DNA of 64,000 bases from Ficedula albicollis (GCF_000247815.1 NC_021677.1:57789769-57853768); one strand, 5' to 3'; positions 40,664 to 56,344 are shown, numbered from the stretch's first letter. Numbers and translations are program-made. The notes: a model not told the origin generated them from the letters alone.

Positions 40664-42695
40664 GTTTTAAATATTTGATTCAGTGGGAGAATAATTCCCA
40701 TTTTTTGGGTACAATTCTTCAACTACAGAAAAAATTTGAGAGACTTTGAGGAAAAAAACCATAAATGTCAGAGATGGATGCTGAATTAAAGCTTTTTAAC
40801 TGCTGAGTGTGTTAACATTTATGCAGTTGAGCTTGTGGCCTAAGCTAATACAGAAAACAAGCAATAGCTACAACAAATAATGCATGCACGAGTCAGTGTA
40901 CAGAAATTCATTATTAAAATGGAGCTGTAATGGCTTTAGGACTTGTTTTAATTTTTCTCTAGAGCTTTATATCTTCAGGGCCATAAACAGATGGAAAAGC
41001 CTCTGTTCATTTTTGAGCATTTTAACAGGTTTTTCTTGGAACACCATTTAGTGGGGTTGCTTGTTTGTTTGTTTTTGAATTCTCAATTCTGCACTTATAT
41101 ATCCTCACTATACAAAACCTACATTCTTTTTTTTTTTTAACACAGGCTTTGATTTTGTAGAACTCCGTTAAAATTCCATCCCTGCCTCTGTGTGCTGAGT
41201 AGCATCTTTTGACATTGTTCCATTTTATTTATAGCAAATATGGCAGAAGTGATAATACTTGCCTCTTAAATTCAAGATCCTATGAGGGCTGCCCATCTGA
41301 AACCAGTTTGTCCAGTTAGACCGTGTAAGAAGGTGATATTAGCAAGGTTGTAGATATAATACATCTTTTTAAGATAACCAATTTCAGACTCAGAGGAACC
41401 TGATTTTTATAAAAAATACGGTGTTTTCCTCCAACTTTTTGTGCTCTAATATGTAAAACAAACAGAAAATTTCCATGCCCAAGCAGGACAGATTTAAGGG
41501 ATGAGGTTAACCTCTTTCTCTAACATATACATGGGAAACAAACCATCTGCAATATTTGTGACAGGGAAGAGAATCTTGACACTGCACATTATAATTGAAA
41601 AAACACCTAAAGTGACAAACTTTAATCAAAATGTAATAACAGTAGCAAGGTACCATGAGCTCCAGTGATCCTAGAGCTCCTGTCATTTACTTTCAAACAA
41701 ATGAAACATTAACTCCTTTTTAATAAAGGAGCCAACAGTAAGATTCCCTTGTCATGGAGTGCTGTGTTGTGGCTCTGGAGCCTCCAGCAGGTACTGGTTT
41801 ATTTTTACTTGATTTCCCTCTCCTCCAACTCCAGCTTTCCCTAATGTCTGAAAAGAATTGATTTTGAAAGCAGGTATGTAAACAGTCAGCCTTTCCTCCC
41901 TGGGTCTGCATCTCTTTTCCCTGTCCTTCAGGGGAGATTTTTTTTTTGTTGTGATATTTCTTCTTTTGTGACACTTAAGTCTTTTGAGCTGGTTGGTGTG
42001 TTCTGGGTGGTTGCAGTTATTAATGCTCTTTGTCTTCATTTGGTTTCTAACATTAATTTTAACTGGTGCTTCTTGTCTGGTATTTAACTTAACCCCCCAG
42101 CAGCAGGGTGTTCAAACACTGTTGATAGGTAAAGAATAAGTAAATCCATAATCTTAATTTGGGAGAGATACTCTGATTAAAAGCAATGTTTATTGTTAGA
42201 AAGTGGGTGTTTTCTTCTTTTAGTTCTTGATTCTGCTAGGGTTTAGCTCTCTGTCTTGACCCTGGGTGTTGGATAAAAGTGCTAAAGTTGATGATTGTGG
42301 CATTTCAGATAAAGTTGCAAAAAATGAGTTTAGCAGTAAAGACCTTGGGTGCAGGTCCTGGTGCTCTTTGAGTTCTTGGTGTGGTGGTGAGGGGTGGACC
42401 CAAATCAGAGTGAACAGCCCTAAGAGGCAGCTGAGTGAAGGGTGACTTTCCAAATTTCCCTTGCTTTTCCCACGTCTGACCCTTGTTGTCCCACAGAAAG
42501 CACCAAATGCTTTTTTGCTAGTTAAGGAGCTGGATGAGAAGGGGGAATACCACTGGAGGGGGTTTCTTTTCCTCCCTATGGGCAGATCTCTCATGAAGAA
42601 GGATGTGGCCAAGGAGGTTTGGGATTTTGTCTCTTTGTTGCATACACAGATTTCTATGTGATACAGGTGCTAGAAGGAATTAAAATGCCTTAAGT

Positions 42696-42746
42696 GCATT
42701 TATAAATAGCACTATATAAATAACACTAGAGTGCTATTTATAATGC
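42696..42746 (+). other. Stem-loop candidate
   Basis: The left arm gcatttataaatagcac and the right arm gtgctatttataatgc are complementary over 16 pairs with one bulged T. They enclose an 18-base loop that is itself AT-rich. The pairing does not extend further outward. It is too short for a normal microRNA precursor. It may be a chance hairpin or the remnant of a small inverted-repeat transposon. Confidence 0.5.
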
Positions 42747-43601
42747 CAAAACTAGGAAGATAAATTGAATTTTTTTTAAAAAAGAAGGTTGAAAAATGAA
42801 ATCAGTGTTTTCTTACAGAGGGTTGTAATTCTTCAAATGCAGCCAGTCTTGGCCAGAGTAGGAATGGTGTCATTTCCCTCACAGACAACATTAGGTGGAG
42901 GCTGACTGCAAATCAAAATTATTCTGCTGTTGAGTACATGTAGAGCCTTGGTAGAAGGATTTGATGGGGAGGATTATGACACCCAAATTGAGAACTGGGG
43001 GGGATTAAGATGATTTGAGGCAGAATTGGAGGTGTAGGTTCTGTGGAGTTACAGAGCCAGGCTGTTGGAGGCTGCTCAGGGGGGTTGGGATGTGTAGAGG
43101 CAGGGGAAGGTGGCACAATGAGAGACACCTTGCACAGCACAGAGTGATCTGAGTTGAGGTGATGGATGAGGAATTAAGTGGCTAAGTGGTATTGAAATGG
43201 TAGGAAAACAAGGTAAAATAGGCTGGAGAAAAATGAACCAATGGAGAGAAAAGTGGAATCCTTAGTGGGATATTTGATTTAGGAAATTTACTAGGGTGAT
43301 AGTCCCAGAAAATCAGAAAAAAATACATGACATTTTTTCTAATTGGGCAGCATATCCTGCCCTGAAAGACGTTCTGGCTAAACCAAACCCATACAGAAAT
43401 CCTTTCCTATACAGAAGTGTGACAGGGACAGCATAGTACATACTGGGAAATCCAGGCAGTTTTCAAGGGACAAACCAGAAAAGAATGTGTGTGTGCTCAG
43501 AGTCTCTGAAACTTGGATTTTTATTTTTTTTTAGTATAAGAGTTCTCTGAAACTTCAGATTTAGACTAAAAGTGTCTGCCTGTCTCTTCTTTAACATTAT
43601 G

Positions 43602-44436
<835 letters not shown>

Positions 44437-45646
44437 AACTTTGGATTAATGGGGAATTTGGTGTTTGGATCCAAAGATTTTGGTCCCATGAAGTTCCTGT
44501 AGGTATTAGGATGTGAAGTGTGTAGCGACTGGAAATTGGATTTTTGTCTTGGAGTTACATGTTGCTTGAAGTTCTTCCAATTTTCTTTTCCCTGAGTAAT
44601 GAGCTGTATGTGACAACTCTTCCACTGCTGCATGCACCAGTATATAAAATTTATAAGATCATGACTCCCTGCTTTTGAAGCTGGAAATTTATGTTACCTT
44701 GAGACTCAGCCTTTATGTGTGCTCTGCCTATTAGAAAGATAAATATCAACCTCTCAGTCTGGGCTACCAAAAAGTTGTTTGCAACCATTTTTGCCATACA
44801 AGTCAGAATTATCAGACTCATATTGTGATAAAATTGTCAGTAAATTTGCAGGTGCCCAAGGATGCTGATCAGGTATGGTCAAACCATGCTAAAATCTCCC
44901 TTTGGGACCAAGTACATCAATTGGCATCCCAGGACTCCAGGATGTTGGGCAAGTGTTAGGCTCTTGCCTTCACATGCATGTGAGCCTCTGAAAAGAAATA
45001 TTTTGAGTAAATATTCCCCAAACTAGATGGATGGACAAGCTTTTGGCCAAATGGAAAACACTTCCACAAATTACAGGTTAAATTCAGCTGGAAAAGCCTC
45101 TTACTATTAAAAAAAAATATAAATTCCTGGGAATTTTAACTGAGATTCATGGATTTGTGATTTTGTAATGAAATAACACCTAGAAGCTGGATCTCCTCTT
45201 TGCCAGAAATGTGGTCCTTAAATGATATGTCACATGTGAAGAAAGGGACACGAAGTCAGGGTGGTATCCAGGTGGTTTTCAGATGAGTTGTATAAATGTC
45301 ATCCTTTCTGCAGAAATGAATTTTCACAAGCAAGTGGCTGGAAGTGAAAGCAGAGAAATTTAAATAACCTAAACCAAAGTTCTGTGCCTGTTGTTTAATA
45401 ATGTAAGACTACATGACCCAGTGGCCTTTAAAATTCAGTGATCTATGCAGGGCATATTAAAGCATGGACTCCTTGTAATTGTAATTTTCTTTTAATTACT
45501 GTTATTGACGTGTTTCAGTACTGTCAGAAACTTCTTTGTATCACTCCAATTAATAGGAAGTAAAATTGCAATGTCTGTAAATTGAAAGCAAATAGAATCT
45601 GATTAAGCTGGTGTAGCCATGTCCACACCTGCAGTGCTTCACTGCA

Positions 45647-45715
45647 AACATTCCCTTTGTGGGAGGTATTTGGAGGAGTGAAGAACATTCCCTTTGTGGG
45701 AGGTATTTGGAGGAG
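45647..45715. repeat. Tandem duplication, period 37
   Basis: The words aacattccctttgtgggagg and tatttggaggag occur together at 45647 and again at 45684. The two 32-base copies are identical, with a 5-base spacer. Confidence 0.88.
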
Positions 45716-45825
45716 GGTTTTGGGGCACCAGGCTGAGTGGAGTGTGCAAGATGAAGATGAATTGGTGTGTTTCAGGAATGTTACTTTGACTCTGAAGTAC
45801 AGCCTGTGGCTGGCTAGCCTTTTTA

Positions 45826-46531
45826 AAAAGACCATTGGGATATCTAATTACAGTTCAGTATGCCATAGCCCACATCAGGCAGGTGTATGAGGCTATCAGG
45901 CCACTCACCACCCCTGCACTGGAGAAAATGAATGGAGAAAATAATTCTCAGAACTAAATCCAAGTGTTAAAAGTACCAGGCATGTTCCTAGCAAGTGACA
46001 ACAGAAGCCCTGGGAACTGGCATTTCCCCCCTTGTTATGCACTCAGAAGACAATTAAATAAGAAGAATGCTGTCATTCTCTTGCAGTGTGTGAAAACTCA
46101 CAATGGAATAATACAGTGGCATGGGTATGGTATTAAGTTATAAATGTATCTACACTGCAGGCATATATTTTGTAGATTTTCAACTATTTTCACCCCTTTC
46201 TCTTATTCACCTCTATCTGACTTGCAGAATTGCACCTCTTCTCTTTGGCTTTTATTCTAAGGCTTTAATAAAAGTTCTGCCACTGTTTAATTAATCAGCT
46301 TTTAAATTTTATTTCTTAATTAATTAACCAGCTAGTTTAATGCTGTACAAGGTCTGGGATATGAGTGCAGGTGTCCCTGTGGAGACATTTGAGTGTCTCC
46401 ATGATGTGAGTGGCACGGTGAAAGGAAGGAGCAGAGCCAGAGCCTGTGCAGGGGGTGGTGGGTGACTGGTACACCTGTCTGATCTGGGCTATGGCATACT
46501 GAACTGCAATTAGATGTCCCAATGGTCTTTT
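45826..46531. repeat. Inverted-repeat structure, ~62-base arms
   Basis: The left arm (45826-45887) contains accattgggatatctaatta then cagttcagtatgccatagcc. The right arm (46470-46531) is its reverse complement with about four mismatches in 62. Weaker similarity continues inward (left cactcaccacccctgcac, right reversed cacccaccaccccctgcac) with a gap of about 11 bases. The arms enclose about 580 bases. Whether this is a non-autonomous DNA transposon with long inverted ends, or two copies of an unrelated repeat in opposite orientation, cannot be decided from the sequence. Confidence 0.75.
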
Positions 46532-49500
46532 CTTTTCTTTATTTCCTTTTTTTTTTTTTTTTTCATTTCTAAAATTTTAATAGGATGTATATATTACTGG
46601 GAAGCAGATGATGGGTACCTCTAAAAAGCCATTTAAATCAAATCTTCAGTCAGTTTGTGGAGCACTTTCAAGGGAAACCTGGAGTCCTGTGTGATCCCTT
46701 TTGCTCACAAAGGAAGGGAAGGCTTACAGAGGAGATGAGGAAATGAAATAATCTGATCAGATGCTCACTGAAGTGATGCTGATGGGAGTAGCACAAATTC
46801 CCATTTTGTCCTGCACCCACCTTCCCTACATGAGTGAAAATTATCATATTTCATGATACTGTCTTTTTTCCCCCTTTTTGGGGCACACTGATGCACTAAC
46901 AAAGAAATAGTGCAAGATGCCACATCCCCCTCATCTTGTATCTAGGGGAAATATTTTGAAATCACCCTTCTCTTTATAACCTCGGTTATTTGCTGTTTGA
47001 AATGTGCTGCACTGTGTAGTTGTGCCATAAACTGTTCACTGGAAGTTTATTTATAATGTTACAGCTTATTGATATTTCTGTTAGGGGAAAAAAAAGGAAA
47101 GGTTCTCCACCCTCCTGATTAAAAAAGCCCAGAAGATAAATTCCAAGCAATAAATGTAGGGGTACTTACAGAAAATGCATGAAGAAACTTACTTGCTTAC
47201 ACTTTGCTGTAAAGACTCAAATTTTTGCTCACTGAGGTCACTACTCCCATTCTTCCAGTGGTGCAGGGTCAAGTATTAATTGGGCTCTGCTTGTATCTGC
47301 ACCTGGGATCTAGACAGCTGGTGCAGAAGAGCAAAGCCCTTCACTCCTGGGTGTATCTACATGATTGAACACAACTCTAAATTCTGCTCTTAAAGTGGTG
47401 ATAAATCAGAAACATCGCTGTTTTCTTTTTGTCATCTACTCATTTTGATTTGTAACTATGCAACTTTATTGTTTTAATTGTTTACCGAGAAATGAAGATT
47501 TCTGATACGTGTTGGAAGATTTAACATTAACTCCAGTAAAGCAGCATTAAGGAGCTAACCAGGGATTTTAGAGCTAAGCTCTATTTAAGTAGCTAAGCTC
47601 GAAAATTTCTTTTAGGAATGATTTGCTGGTTGCATTTCAAGCAGCCTTTACCTCCCCCAGGATACTCCCCCTGCCCTGCAGAGAACAGGAGTTTTTGGTT
47701 GTGTGCCTGCTCACCTGCTCATGTTGGCAGGGCTCACCACTTCAGTCACTGCCCAAATCTGTAGGCACTTTGTTTTCTCTTACATCGTGTGCCACCGTGG
47801 AACAACTGTTTGGTGGAGATTGCCCAAGCTTTACAAAAATCCTGCCTCTTTCACTGTTTCAGTAATAAACTACATGGAATCAGCTACGTGATTTATTTGG
47901 GTGATTTTTTTGGGGTTTTTTTTGGTTTTGTTTTTTTTTTTTCTTGATTTTGTTTTTGTAATTACTTCTGGTGAGAGAAATTTTGCCCACGCATCTTTAA
48001 GTAAAGTATTTGGAGTGTATTTCAAAATGTGCTGATGAAACATGGGCCAGATATTATCCACAAGGAGGTACAGGCACATTTGGGGCATGGCTCCCCATGT
48101 TCTAAGATGCATCTCCAGAGTAGGTCTGAAAAATCACTCTGCTCTAAAACTTCTATTTCTCACCCTTGGATATAGTGACACCAGTGTGACCAGCTCAGAA
48201 GCAAACTCCTCTGTGGTCTAGTTTAGACTATATATATGAAAGATATTCCCCCTTGAGACTATATTTGCCTCACTTGGATTTTTCAAAGGATAAAAGCAAA
48301 AGCAGGAAAAAAAAAAAGTGTAAAATTTTGTGTCTCTGAGTCATCAGCTTTGGTGAGCAGGTTCATAGTATCAACCATCCTATAAACTGGTCAAAATCTA
48401 CCTTTCCCCATTATGTCTTAATAAATTTGTCTTAATTTGTAGTCTATACATTCCTCCCTGTGCCAACCTCCTTGGTTAAATGTTTCTTTTCCTCCCTCAT
48501 GTTTATCTCCTTGATGTGCTTAGTAAAAAGTCATCTCTCCCCTGCATAAACACTGCTATTTTGTTTTCCTTAGTTTAAGAAAACTGATCCTGTCTAGACA
48601 CCTCATTTCTGAAATTTTATGAAGGTGTTTGTGGCTGACCCAACTGCCTCCCTTTGCAGGAGGTGAGGTTCAAATACATCTCTTTAGGGCAGAGCTTTAC
48701 AGATTACTCCAGGTGGAGAATTCATCTTCACTTTGCAGCTGGGGTTTGGCTTTTCCTGTTGCTGGTGGAAACACTCAGCTGGTCTGTCCTGGAGCTGGAT
48801 TAACCTGTGCTGTGAGTGCAGCTCACTGATGGCTCTGAGTCATGTGGGATGGGTACATGGGATTAACCCATATACCCAAATATTTCGTTTTCTTAGTAAT
48901 CTTCAGTTAAAGATCCTTGTAGCTGTAGATGTTTTTGTTAATTTGCACTGTAATGGATGCCTTGGGACTCTATATTGTCAGGCTTTATCACATTTTCCTT
49001 TATTCCCACACTGTTTTCTCTGTACCTGACATGTGTTCCAAAGGTACCATTAGCAGATTCTGTGACCATATCCTATTTCTGCTTATGTCACTAAGAAACC
49101 AGCAAAATCACTGAGAGTCACCACTTGTAACCCCTGCTAGCATCCCTTTTTATGGTTTTCATTTTCCCATCCTGTCCACAAGTTCTTCAGTCACCCTGGT
49201 ATCCCAGTGGTTATCCTTGTTTTCCCTGTGCTTCATAAGAATTTCACCTCTTATGATACTGAAATACTGCATTTGTTTTATTTAGAAAATGGGCTGTGTT
49301 ATCAGAAAAAAGCTATCAGGAAACCTCAGATAGATTCAAGCTTTAACCTACTGCTCTACTGATTGCATTTTGATTTATCTCAAAGTTTCTAATTACTCTT
49401 TCCCTTAACATTTGTTCAGGTAATGTGTCTGTTTATTTCCTTCTTCATGCATTAGATTTTCTGGGAAATATCAACATCATTTTTGGAAACTAATGCTCAG

Positions 49501-52500
49501 GATTAATTTAATTTTTAGCCCAAGCCTGGATTATTTTTATTTCATTGCAGCTTAATCACTTTAGTTGTTCTCTCTTTTCTTTTTTTCCCAATTTTGAATG
49601 TGAAGGATCTTTGGGTATTTGTTTCAGTATTCTTTGCAAGGAAAAGTTCAACCTGGCATTTGGCAATTCTTACTTTATCTCTACTTCCTCTCTAAGACAT
49701 AGTTTTCTGTTGATCAGTTTTTTATTTCTTATATTGTCAGTTTTCTTCCTCTGGGTAATTACTCATTTATAACTGATGCTCAGCTTTACAGGTTTTTCCC
49801 CTTCTTTGAGTTATAACCTTTTGTCCCTTTTGATGTAAGGACATTCCAGGTGTCTGATTCTTCTACCTCTCATAACCCACCTGTCTTCACTTATTACTGC
49901 CCTTAGTTCAATATTTATAATTTAACAGCTCTTGCCCTTTTGAGAGCAAGAGCCCCAGTCCAGTTTATTTGTGATTGTTCACTTTTTTATGAAATGATTC
50001 AATTCCTTCTTCAAGTCAGTGGGGACTTCTGCAAAACCCTGCGAGAACTGAAGGTAGTGTAGCATCCCATTATGGGAAGTAATTGGCTGTTGAATGAAGA
50101 AATAAGCATTCTGCTGCATCTGCAGAGCATCTCAGCCTCCTGTTATTAATAGCTTTTATTCCCCAAGCTGATCTGGAGCAGGATCAGTCCCACATTGGGA
50201 GGCAGTAGTGCCTGTTTCTCTAATAACCAGCACAGATTGGGTTGCAGTGCAGATGCAGCGCTCTGGGTTTCTCAGGATGGGTTTGATTTCTCTGAAAGCC
50301 ACAGCCCTCAGCCCCTGGGTGCTCAGTGGGAGGGAAGGGGGGTGATTCACCCCCTCCCTGGCTGTTGGACACGGGTGGGGTGAATCACTCCCCTGACATG
50401 CCCCACTCCTCATCTCCAGGGAGGAAGATGTGCTGCTCACAGGGACAGGGTCTTTGGCCCTCAGCTTGCTGTGGGAATGCTTTCTGTGGCATGCAGGAGG
50501 AGCCTGGAGCTCAGCCCATGCTGTGGACACATTTTGGTCTTGCTCAGAGGTGAGCCCTGGCTGCAAACTCCTCCAAGGATTCGATCACTTTTATGGCAGT
50601 TTTGCTGTAATTGCTTGTGTCCAGCATAAAGGTATTAGGTTAAATTTAGTTTAACAGCTGTATATGCTGCAATTGCCCTCTGACTGCAGTGGCAGCATGT
50701 CCTACCAAAATTTCATAGCTCTGATTCTTGGCCACCCCATAAATTCTTCAAAACCATAGTGTGCTGAACATTGAGTGAAAAGTTTATCATTGTTTTTTTT
50801 TTTTCCTCTGACCTTTTCTGAGACAGTGTTTTATGCAGTACCTATCCCCATTTTCAAAGCTCAGAGTATTTCAGTTTTAGAACACATTTAAAATGCGTAT
50901 TTCGTTTCCTTTTGTTGTTGCTGTTGCGTGTGTACCCACAGCTAACAACAAATAAATAAAAAATCATGGAGTGAAATCTAATTGAAAAAGTGCCTAGAGT
51001 TAAAAACACATTGTTCCCTAGTAGAAAGAAAAAGATATGCATGATTTACCATTTCAGCATACTGGGATTTAATTTGGAGGTTTAAGCAGCATTTTGTACA
51101 TTTAGATGGTTGAAACTACTGGCTGGTTTTGTTTTTATTTTACTTAAAAAAAAGAAAACATTTATGCAATAATTTCCAACTTAGAAAAAGATTAATCAGA
51201 TTAGCAAGTAACCAACTATTCCTTTCCAGATTTTACAAGCGTGCAGCTCTGGTATTCTGCTGCTCCTTTAGTGTAGAACAGACTCCACTCTCTCTTCCCT
51301 GGCTTAGGAGGTTTTAGGTAGAGTCATTGTGGACTCAGATGATTTCCTGCCCTTGTTAACCTTCATTTCCCTTTGGTGACAATGTTCCCTTCATCTCTTG
51401 CATGTTTGGCTCTTGACCCCTGTACAACACAACTTTATCAGCTTCATCCTTCCTATTGCCTGGCTTATCAGGGATTCATGAAGTGCAAGAGAACTTTGCT
51501 CCCTGTTCTTGCTGGAGGTGCAGAGATCTGTTCCCACGGCGGGCTTGGCAATTTTGGGAAACATCTGTCTCAGTCCTGTGGCTGGAAAAGTTCAGCTGGG
51601 TGCAGGCACACAGCTTAGACACTTCTTTCACTCTGGAAGGCAGCAGTTTGGCAGTGGGGTAACATCTATGGTCTGAAGTGGCAGGAGCCAGGAAGTTTTA
51701 AAAGGAAGGATTGGTCCCTCTGCATGTCAGGCTGAGTGCTGTTATCAGCTGTGCCTCCACTATCAAATTTAATTTCCCTTCTTAGTGTGTCAAGAGAATT
51801 TGAGAACACAGACTTTGCAAGGTGCTTTGTCAGGCAACTTGGGCTTTGTTTAATCATGAATGTCTAATTTAATTCCAAAGTTAAACATCCATCCCTCAAA
51901 AATATCTTTCTGGATAGATTTGACAGCGTCTGCATCCTTTGTAAGGCTTCAGCTGTCTCCTAAATTGAAATGGTGGCAAAAATTGGCTGGTTCAGAGCAC
52001 TGCTCTTGTCCTCTCCTGATCCAATGGCCTCACAAGTCCCTGGGAAGGACTCCTGTGACTCACGTTTGTACTAGTTTAATCGATGATGTGTGTCAGATGG
52101 GAATTTGGTTCCCGACTTGACACCCCAAACGCAGTTTTGGAGTAGGTGGTTTTCAGTGGAAGGATTTCTGCAGCTGGGATGATTGATGATGAGCATGCTG
52201 AGTGTCTTCATCTGATTAGGACGTGATAAAATGCATTAGCCAAACCCCCAAGGGGCTGGGCTGGATGGTTGATAACATAAGGAGATATTCTGTTCACTCA
52301 GAGAGCACAGCCCAGCAGCTGTTACAGACAGTTGGCCCAGCTGAAATGGCAGTGCAGCCACAAATGCTCCTCCCAGAAGGTTGGATCTCCAGTATCCAAC
52401 ATGTGCTTTATTTACACAATGCCAGTGCCAAGCTGGATTACATGCCCCATTCACAATTTCTAATCACCTCTCTGTTCCTTGAGTGCTGAAGTTACTTCTG

Positions 52501-52811
52501 TCAGAGCAGATGCTTATCCTGGAGTAGAAGGGTTTCCAAAGTATTCATTACTGAGCATAAATACAGTTAAAAGAAAAATGAAATTAAAGGCAGCCTGCAA
52601 TCAATTGAGTTTAGAAAACTGAATTTCTTAATTGCCCAAATGTAATTCAAGGCAGTTAGTCTTTCACATAACTTCTATTAAAGATATTGTTGCTGACTCT
52701 GAGGCAGAGCTTTGCATATTAAAAATTATGCATTAATTGTTGGCAATTTTATGAGTATGAAGGTACCAGCTTGACCCAACCAGTAGTTAGTGCAAATGTA
52801 ATTGATAAATA

Positions 52812-52828
52812 CATATATATATATATAT
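52812..52828. repeat. (AT)n microsatellite
   Basis: Short run of alternating AT within an AT-rich intron segment. Confidence 0.85.
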
Positions 52829-53565
52829 GATATACTCTATATGAAATGTATCACATATTCATTTAGCATTTGTTTATTTGCTCTCTCCTATATAGTGCTT
52901 TATGGAAGAGGCTTTTGAAGCTTCCAATATTGTCTCTTTATTTTGGAAGATTGGACATGAAATGTGAATGTTCAATATATCTCTTGATTTTTTGGCCTTA
53001 AATAAGGGGTCAGATTGAACAGGCTTTAAGATTTGCAGTGAAACTTGCTTAAATGAATTACTCTTTGGAAAAATTACATTTCAATGTCAGCTAAAACGAA
53101 ATATTTCCCTTTGTTTTATACATAAGAGATGTGATTGTTACCTATGCTTAGGGGAAAAAAAATGACAGCACAAACTTTCTCCCAGACTTTGAAATAAATG
53201 CTGTATTTTTATATAACTTGTACAACTGTTAAATTGTCCATGTAACTTAGAGAAGATGAAGTGTGGGTGGGGAATGGAGGTCACAGTGTGAACTCTTGTG
53301 TTCAAGGATTGTTTGTGCAGTAAAAGTGCAGTGTAAGCTGTGCCACTGGGACAAACTTAAACTACTGGGTGTAGACAAGGGGCAAGTTTGAATTCCAGGT
53401 TTCTCACTCTGTCCCTGGCATTAATCCTGTTAATGAATGGTGACTCTTTAATTAAAACAGAAATAATGCATCTCTGTGGGACCAATGCAACAAGATTGGT
53501 TGGAGAAAAACACCCTGCTGTTTTCTCCCTCTTTTGAAAGTTGTAAGCTTTCAAAACAAGGTTAA

Positions 53566-53648
53566 GTCAGTGAAATATGCTGAGAATAACTATAAATTAC
53601 TCTGAAAGTCAGTGAAATATGCTGAGAATAACTATAAACTACTCTGAA
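53566..53648. repeat. Tandem duplication, 42-base unit, two copies
   Basis: The unit gtcagtgaaatatgctgaga followed by ataactataaattactctga is repeated head to tail with one difference (aaatt against aaact). It lies just before the T26-C7-T24 tract. Confidence 0.9.
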
Positions 53649-53660
53649 GTTTTTTGTGGG

Positions 53661-53686
53661 TTTTTTTTTTTTTTTTTTTTTTTTTT

Positions 53687-53717
<31 letters not shown>
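53661..53717. repeat. T26-C7-T24 homopolymer cluster
   Basis: Twenty-six T, seven C and twenty-four T in a row. This is a short C run embedded in a T homopolymer, possibly a small-scale version of the long C tracts elsewhere. Confidence 0.92.
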
Positions 53718-53718
<1 letters not shown>

Positions 53719-55329
53719 TGTAGGTATTGTTTCTGTGGGGTGGGACCCTCATTCAGTAGTCCATTGGCCACAGTCCATTGCATCAGGAATATTGGAAGGG
53801 ACTTCCCAGTTTCTTGGAAAAGTTGGCTGCTCAGGGTGTCTCCCAGTCATATATCCTAAAGCAAATAAGTAGATATACATTTAGATGGAAATAAGGATGA
53901 TAAACTAGATGTCTGTCTTGTGTAAATGCAAAATGCAGAAATCAAAATGGGAAAATTCCACTTCCCTCTGTGGTATTAGTCATCATGAGAGCTTGAATGC
54001 AAATATAGAGCTTCAATTTATTAAGGATTTGGGGATCTGAAACACATTCCAACAGGATTTGAAAAGCATACAACAACTGTGCCAAACAGATTACATCTAG
54101 AAATATCAGATGTGTGTTACCCTTCAAATGTTGGGAAAAGGGAAAGAAGGTACAAAAGAAGAAGAAACGGAGGTGCAAAAGAGACAAGTGTTTTTCTGGT
54201 ATGGAAAACTCCAGAAACTCCAGTCTTTTACTGTTTGATAATATAATTAGCCAGTGTTTTGACTAGACTGATTTGATAATGATGCATAGAAAAGGGCAAT
54301 TTAATCTTGGCAGAGTAACTAGGAATGTTTGCCTCATTGCTTTCTATGTCTTAATTTCTACTTTAAATTAAATGTCTTCAGCTTCTGAATGTTTTATATT
54401 AGAAACCTTCCTTTACAAACGTTCTATTTTGAGCCAATAATTAATGTAATGCACAAGTTAGGTATATCATGGGATTGCAGTAGATCAAGAGCTTGTTTTT
54501 GTTCTCTTTCTGCATCTCTAAACTCCCAAACCATTTGTGCATTGAGAAGGACATACACATTTCTTATCCCGGCTCAGATGTTTCTATTAACTTTCTGATG
54601 GTCCTTGTGCTCTTATTCCCTAAATATTTGTATTTCCATTTATTTGTGTGTCATCTATCTTGCGTGACAGGAACAAAAACAACACTGCACCAACACTTGC
54701 TTTAGGAAAATATCTGCAATGTCTGTTGATTGGAAAGGAAATTAACCCTGTACGCAAAGGCCTTGTGGTCTGCATTTCCCTTGCTCAGGAAGGTGATGTG
54801 CTCACAGTTGTTCAATTCCATGTTCACTCAGTTGAGACTTTTTGCAAATAAAAAAATATCCAGAGTTATGTTGGAAGGATAATAAGAGGTGGAGAGTGTT
54901 GTACTGGAGGAAGTTACTCAGCTCCTGTTTGCTGGGTGAGAGTAACAAAAGGCAGATTCCTCTGAGTTTCCCACTGCTATTATGTTCTGATGTTTCTCTC
55001 GAGCATCTCTTCATGTTGAAGGTTGTTGAAATAGGTGTGCCCCCGTTTTGGCCAGAATAACAATCCTCTGCTTGGATTTAATAGACTGCTGTTCTCTGGA
55101 AAACTTCAGGAGGACTCCACAGGGCTGGTGTAGTTCCACCTGTGACTCCTCTTCCACTTCCTTTGATCTTCTTCAGGTCAAAGCTGAGTCTCCAATTTAC
55201 TTCAAACTGGCGAAGCATTGAACCACTCCTTTTTGTAATAAACTTGCTGTTTCCACTTTGGGTTCTACAGAACCCTTCTGTTTCTTTGAAGGACTTGAGT
55301 TTGAACAAGGTAATTTATCCACCTGGTGA

Positions 55330-55985
<656 letters not shown>

Positions 55986-56253
55986 CAAAGGGACTGGGGG
56001 CTCCAAAGGACATAGTGTCCTAGTTGTGGTTTTCAAATGTCAGGTACCTTCCTTCAGATACCCCAAAAATGTATAATGCATCTAAAGACTGACTTAGACT
56101 AGTAGTATGAATACATATGGTAACTTTAATACTAAAATTTTGTTTCAAAAGCTAATTATGTATCTTACTATGTATTCTATAATGAAACTCTCCACTTTTT
56201 TGCATGGCTTATTTTATATTGATCAGCATAACATACTTATTCCACTGACTGAC

Positions 56254-56344
56254 CGTATAGTGCACTTGCTTTAAGCTTCCTTGGCATCCTAAAAAAAAAA
56301 AACCCTGTAAATAATAATGAAATGAGCTTGGAATTCTTGAAAAC
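56254..56344 (+). repeat. Block X, first copy, left of the duplicated exon fragment
   Basis: The block begins cgtatagtgcacttgcttta and runs through agcttccttggcatcct, A12, ccctgtaaataataatgaaa and gagcttggaattcttgaaaa to c. It recurs at 56456-56548, immediately right of the duplicated exon fragment, with one substitution (ggcatcc to ggtatcc) and an A14 instead of A12. Confidence 0.95.

Noticed and set aside
39985..40722. Frames of 228-245 codons with LLSSP or GEERR repeats
   Set aside because: Produced by the CTCTC repeat, which has no stop in any frame; not a repeat protein gene.
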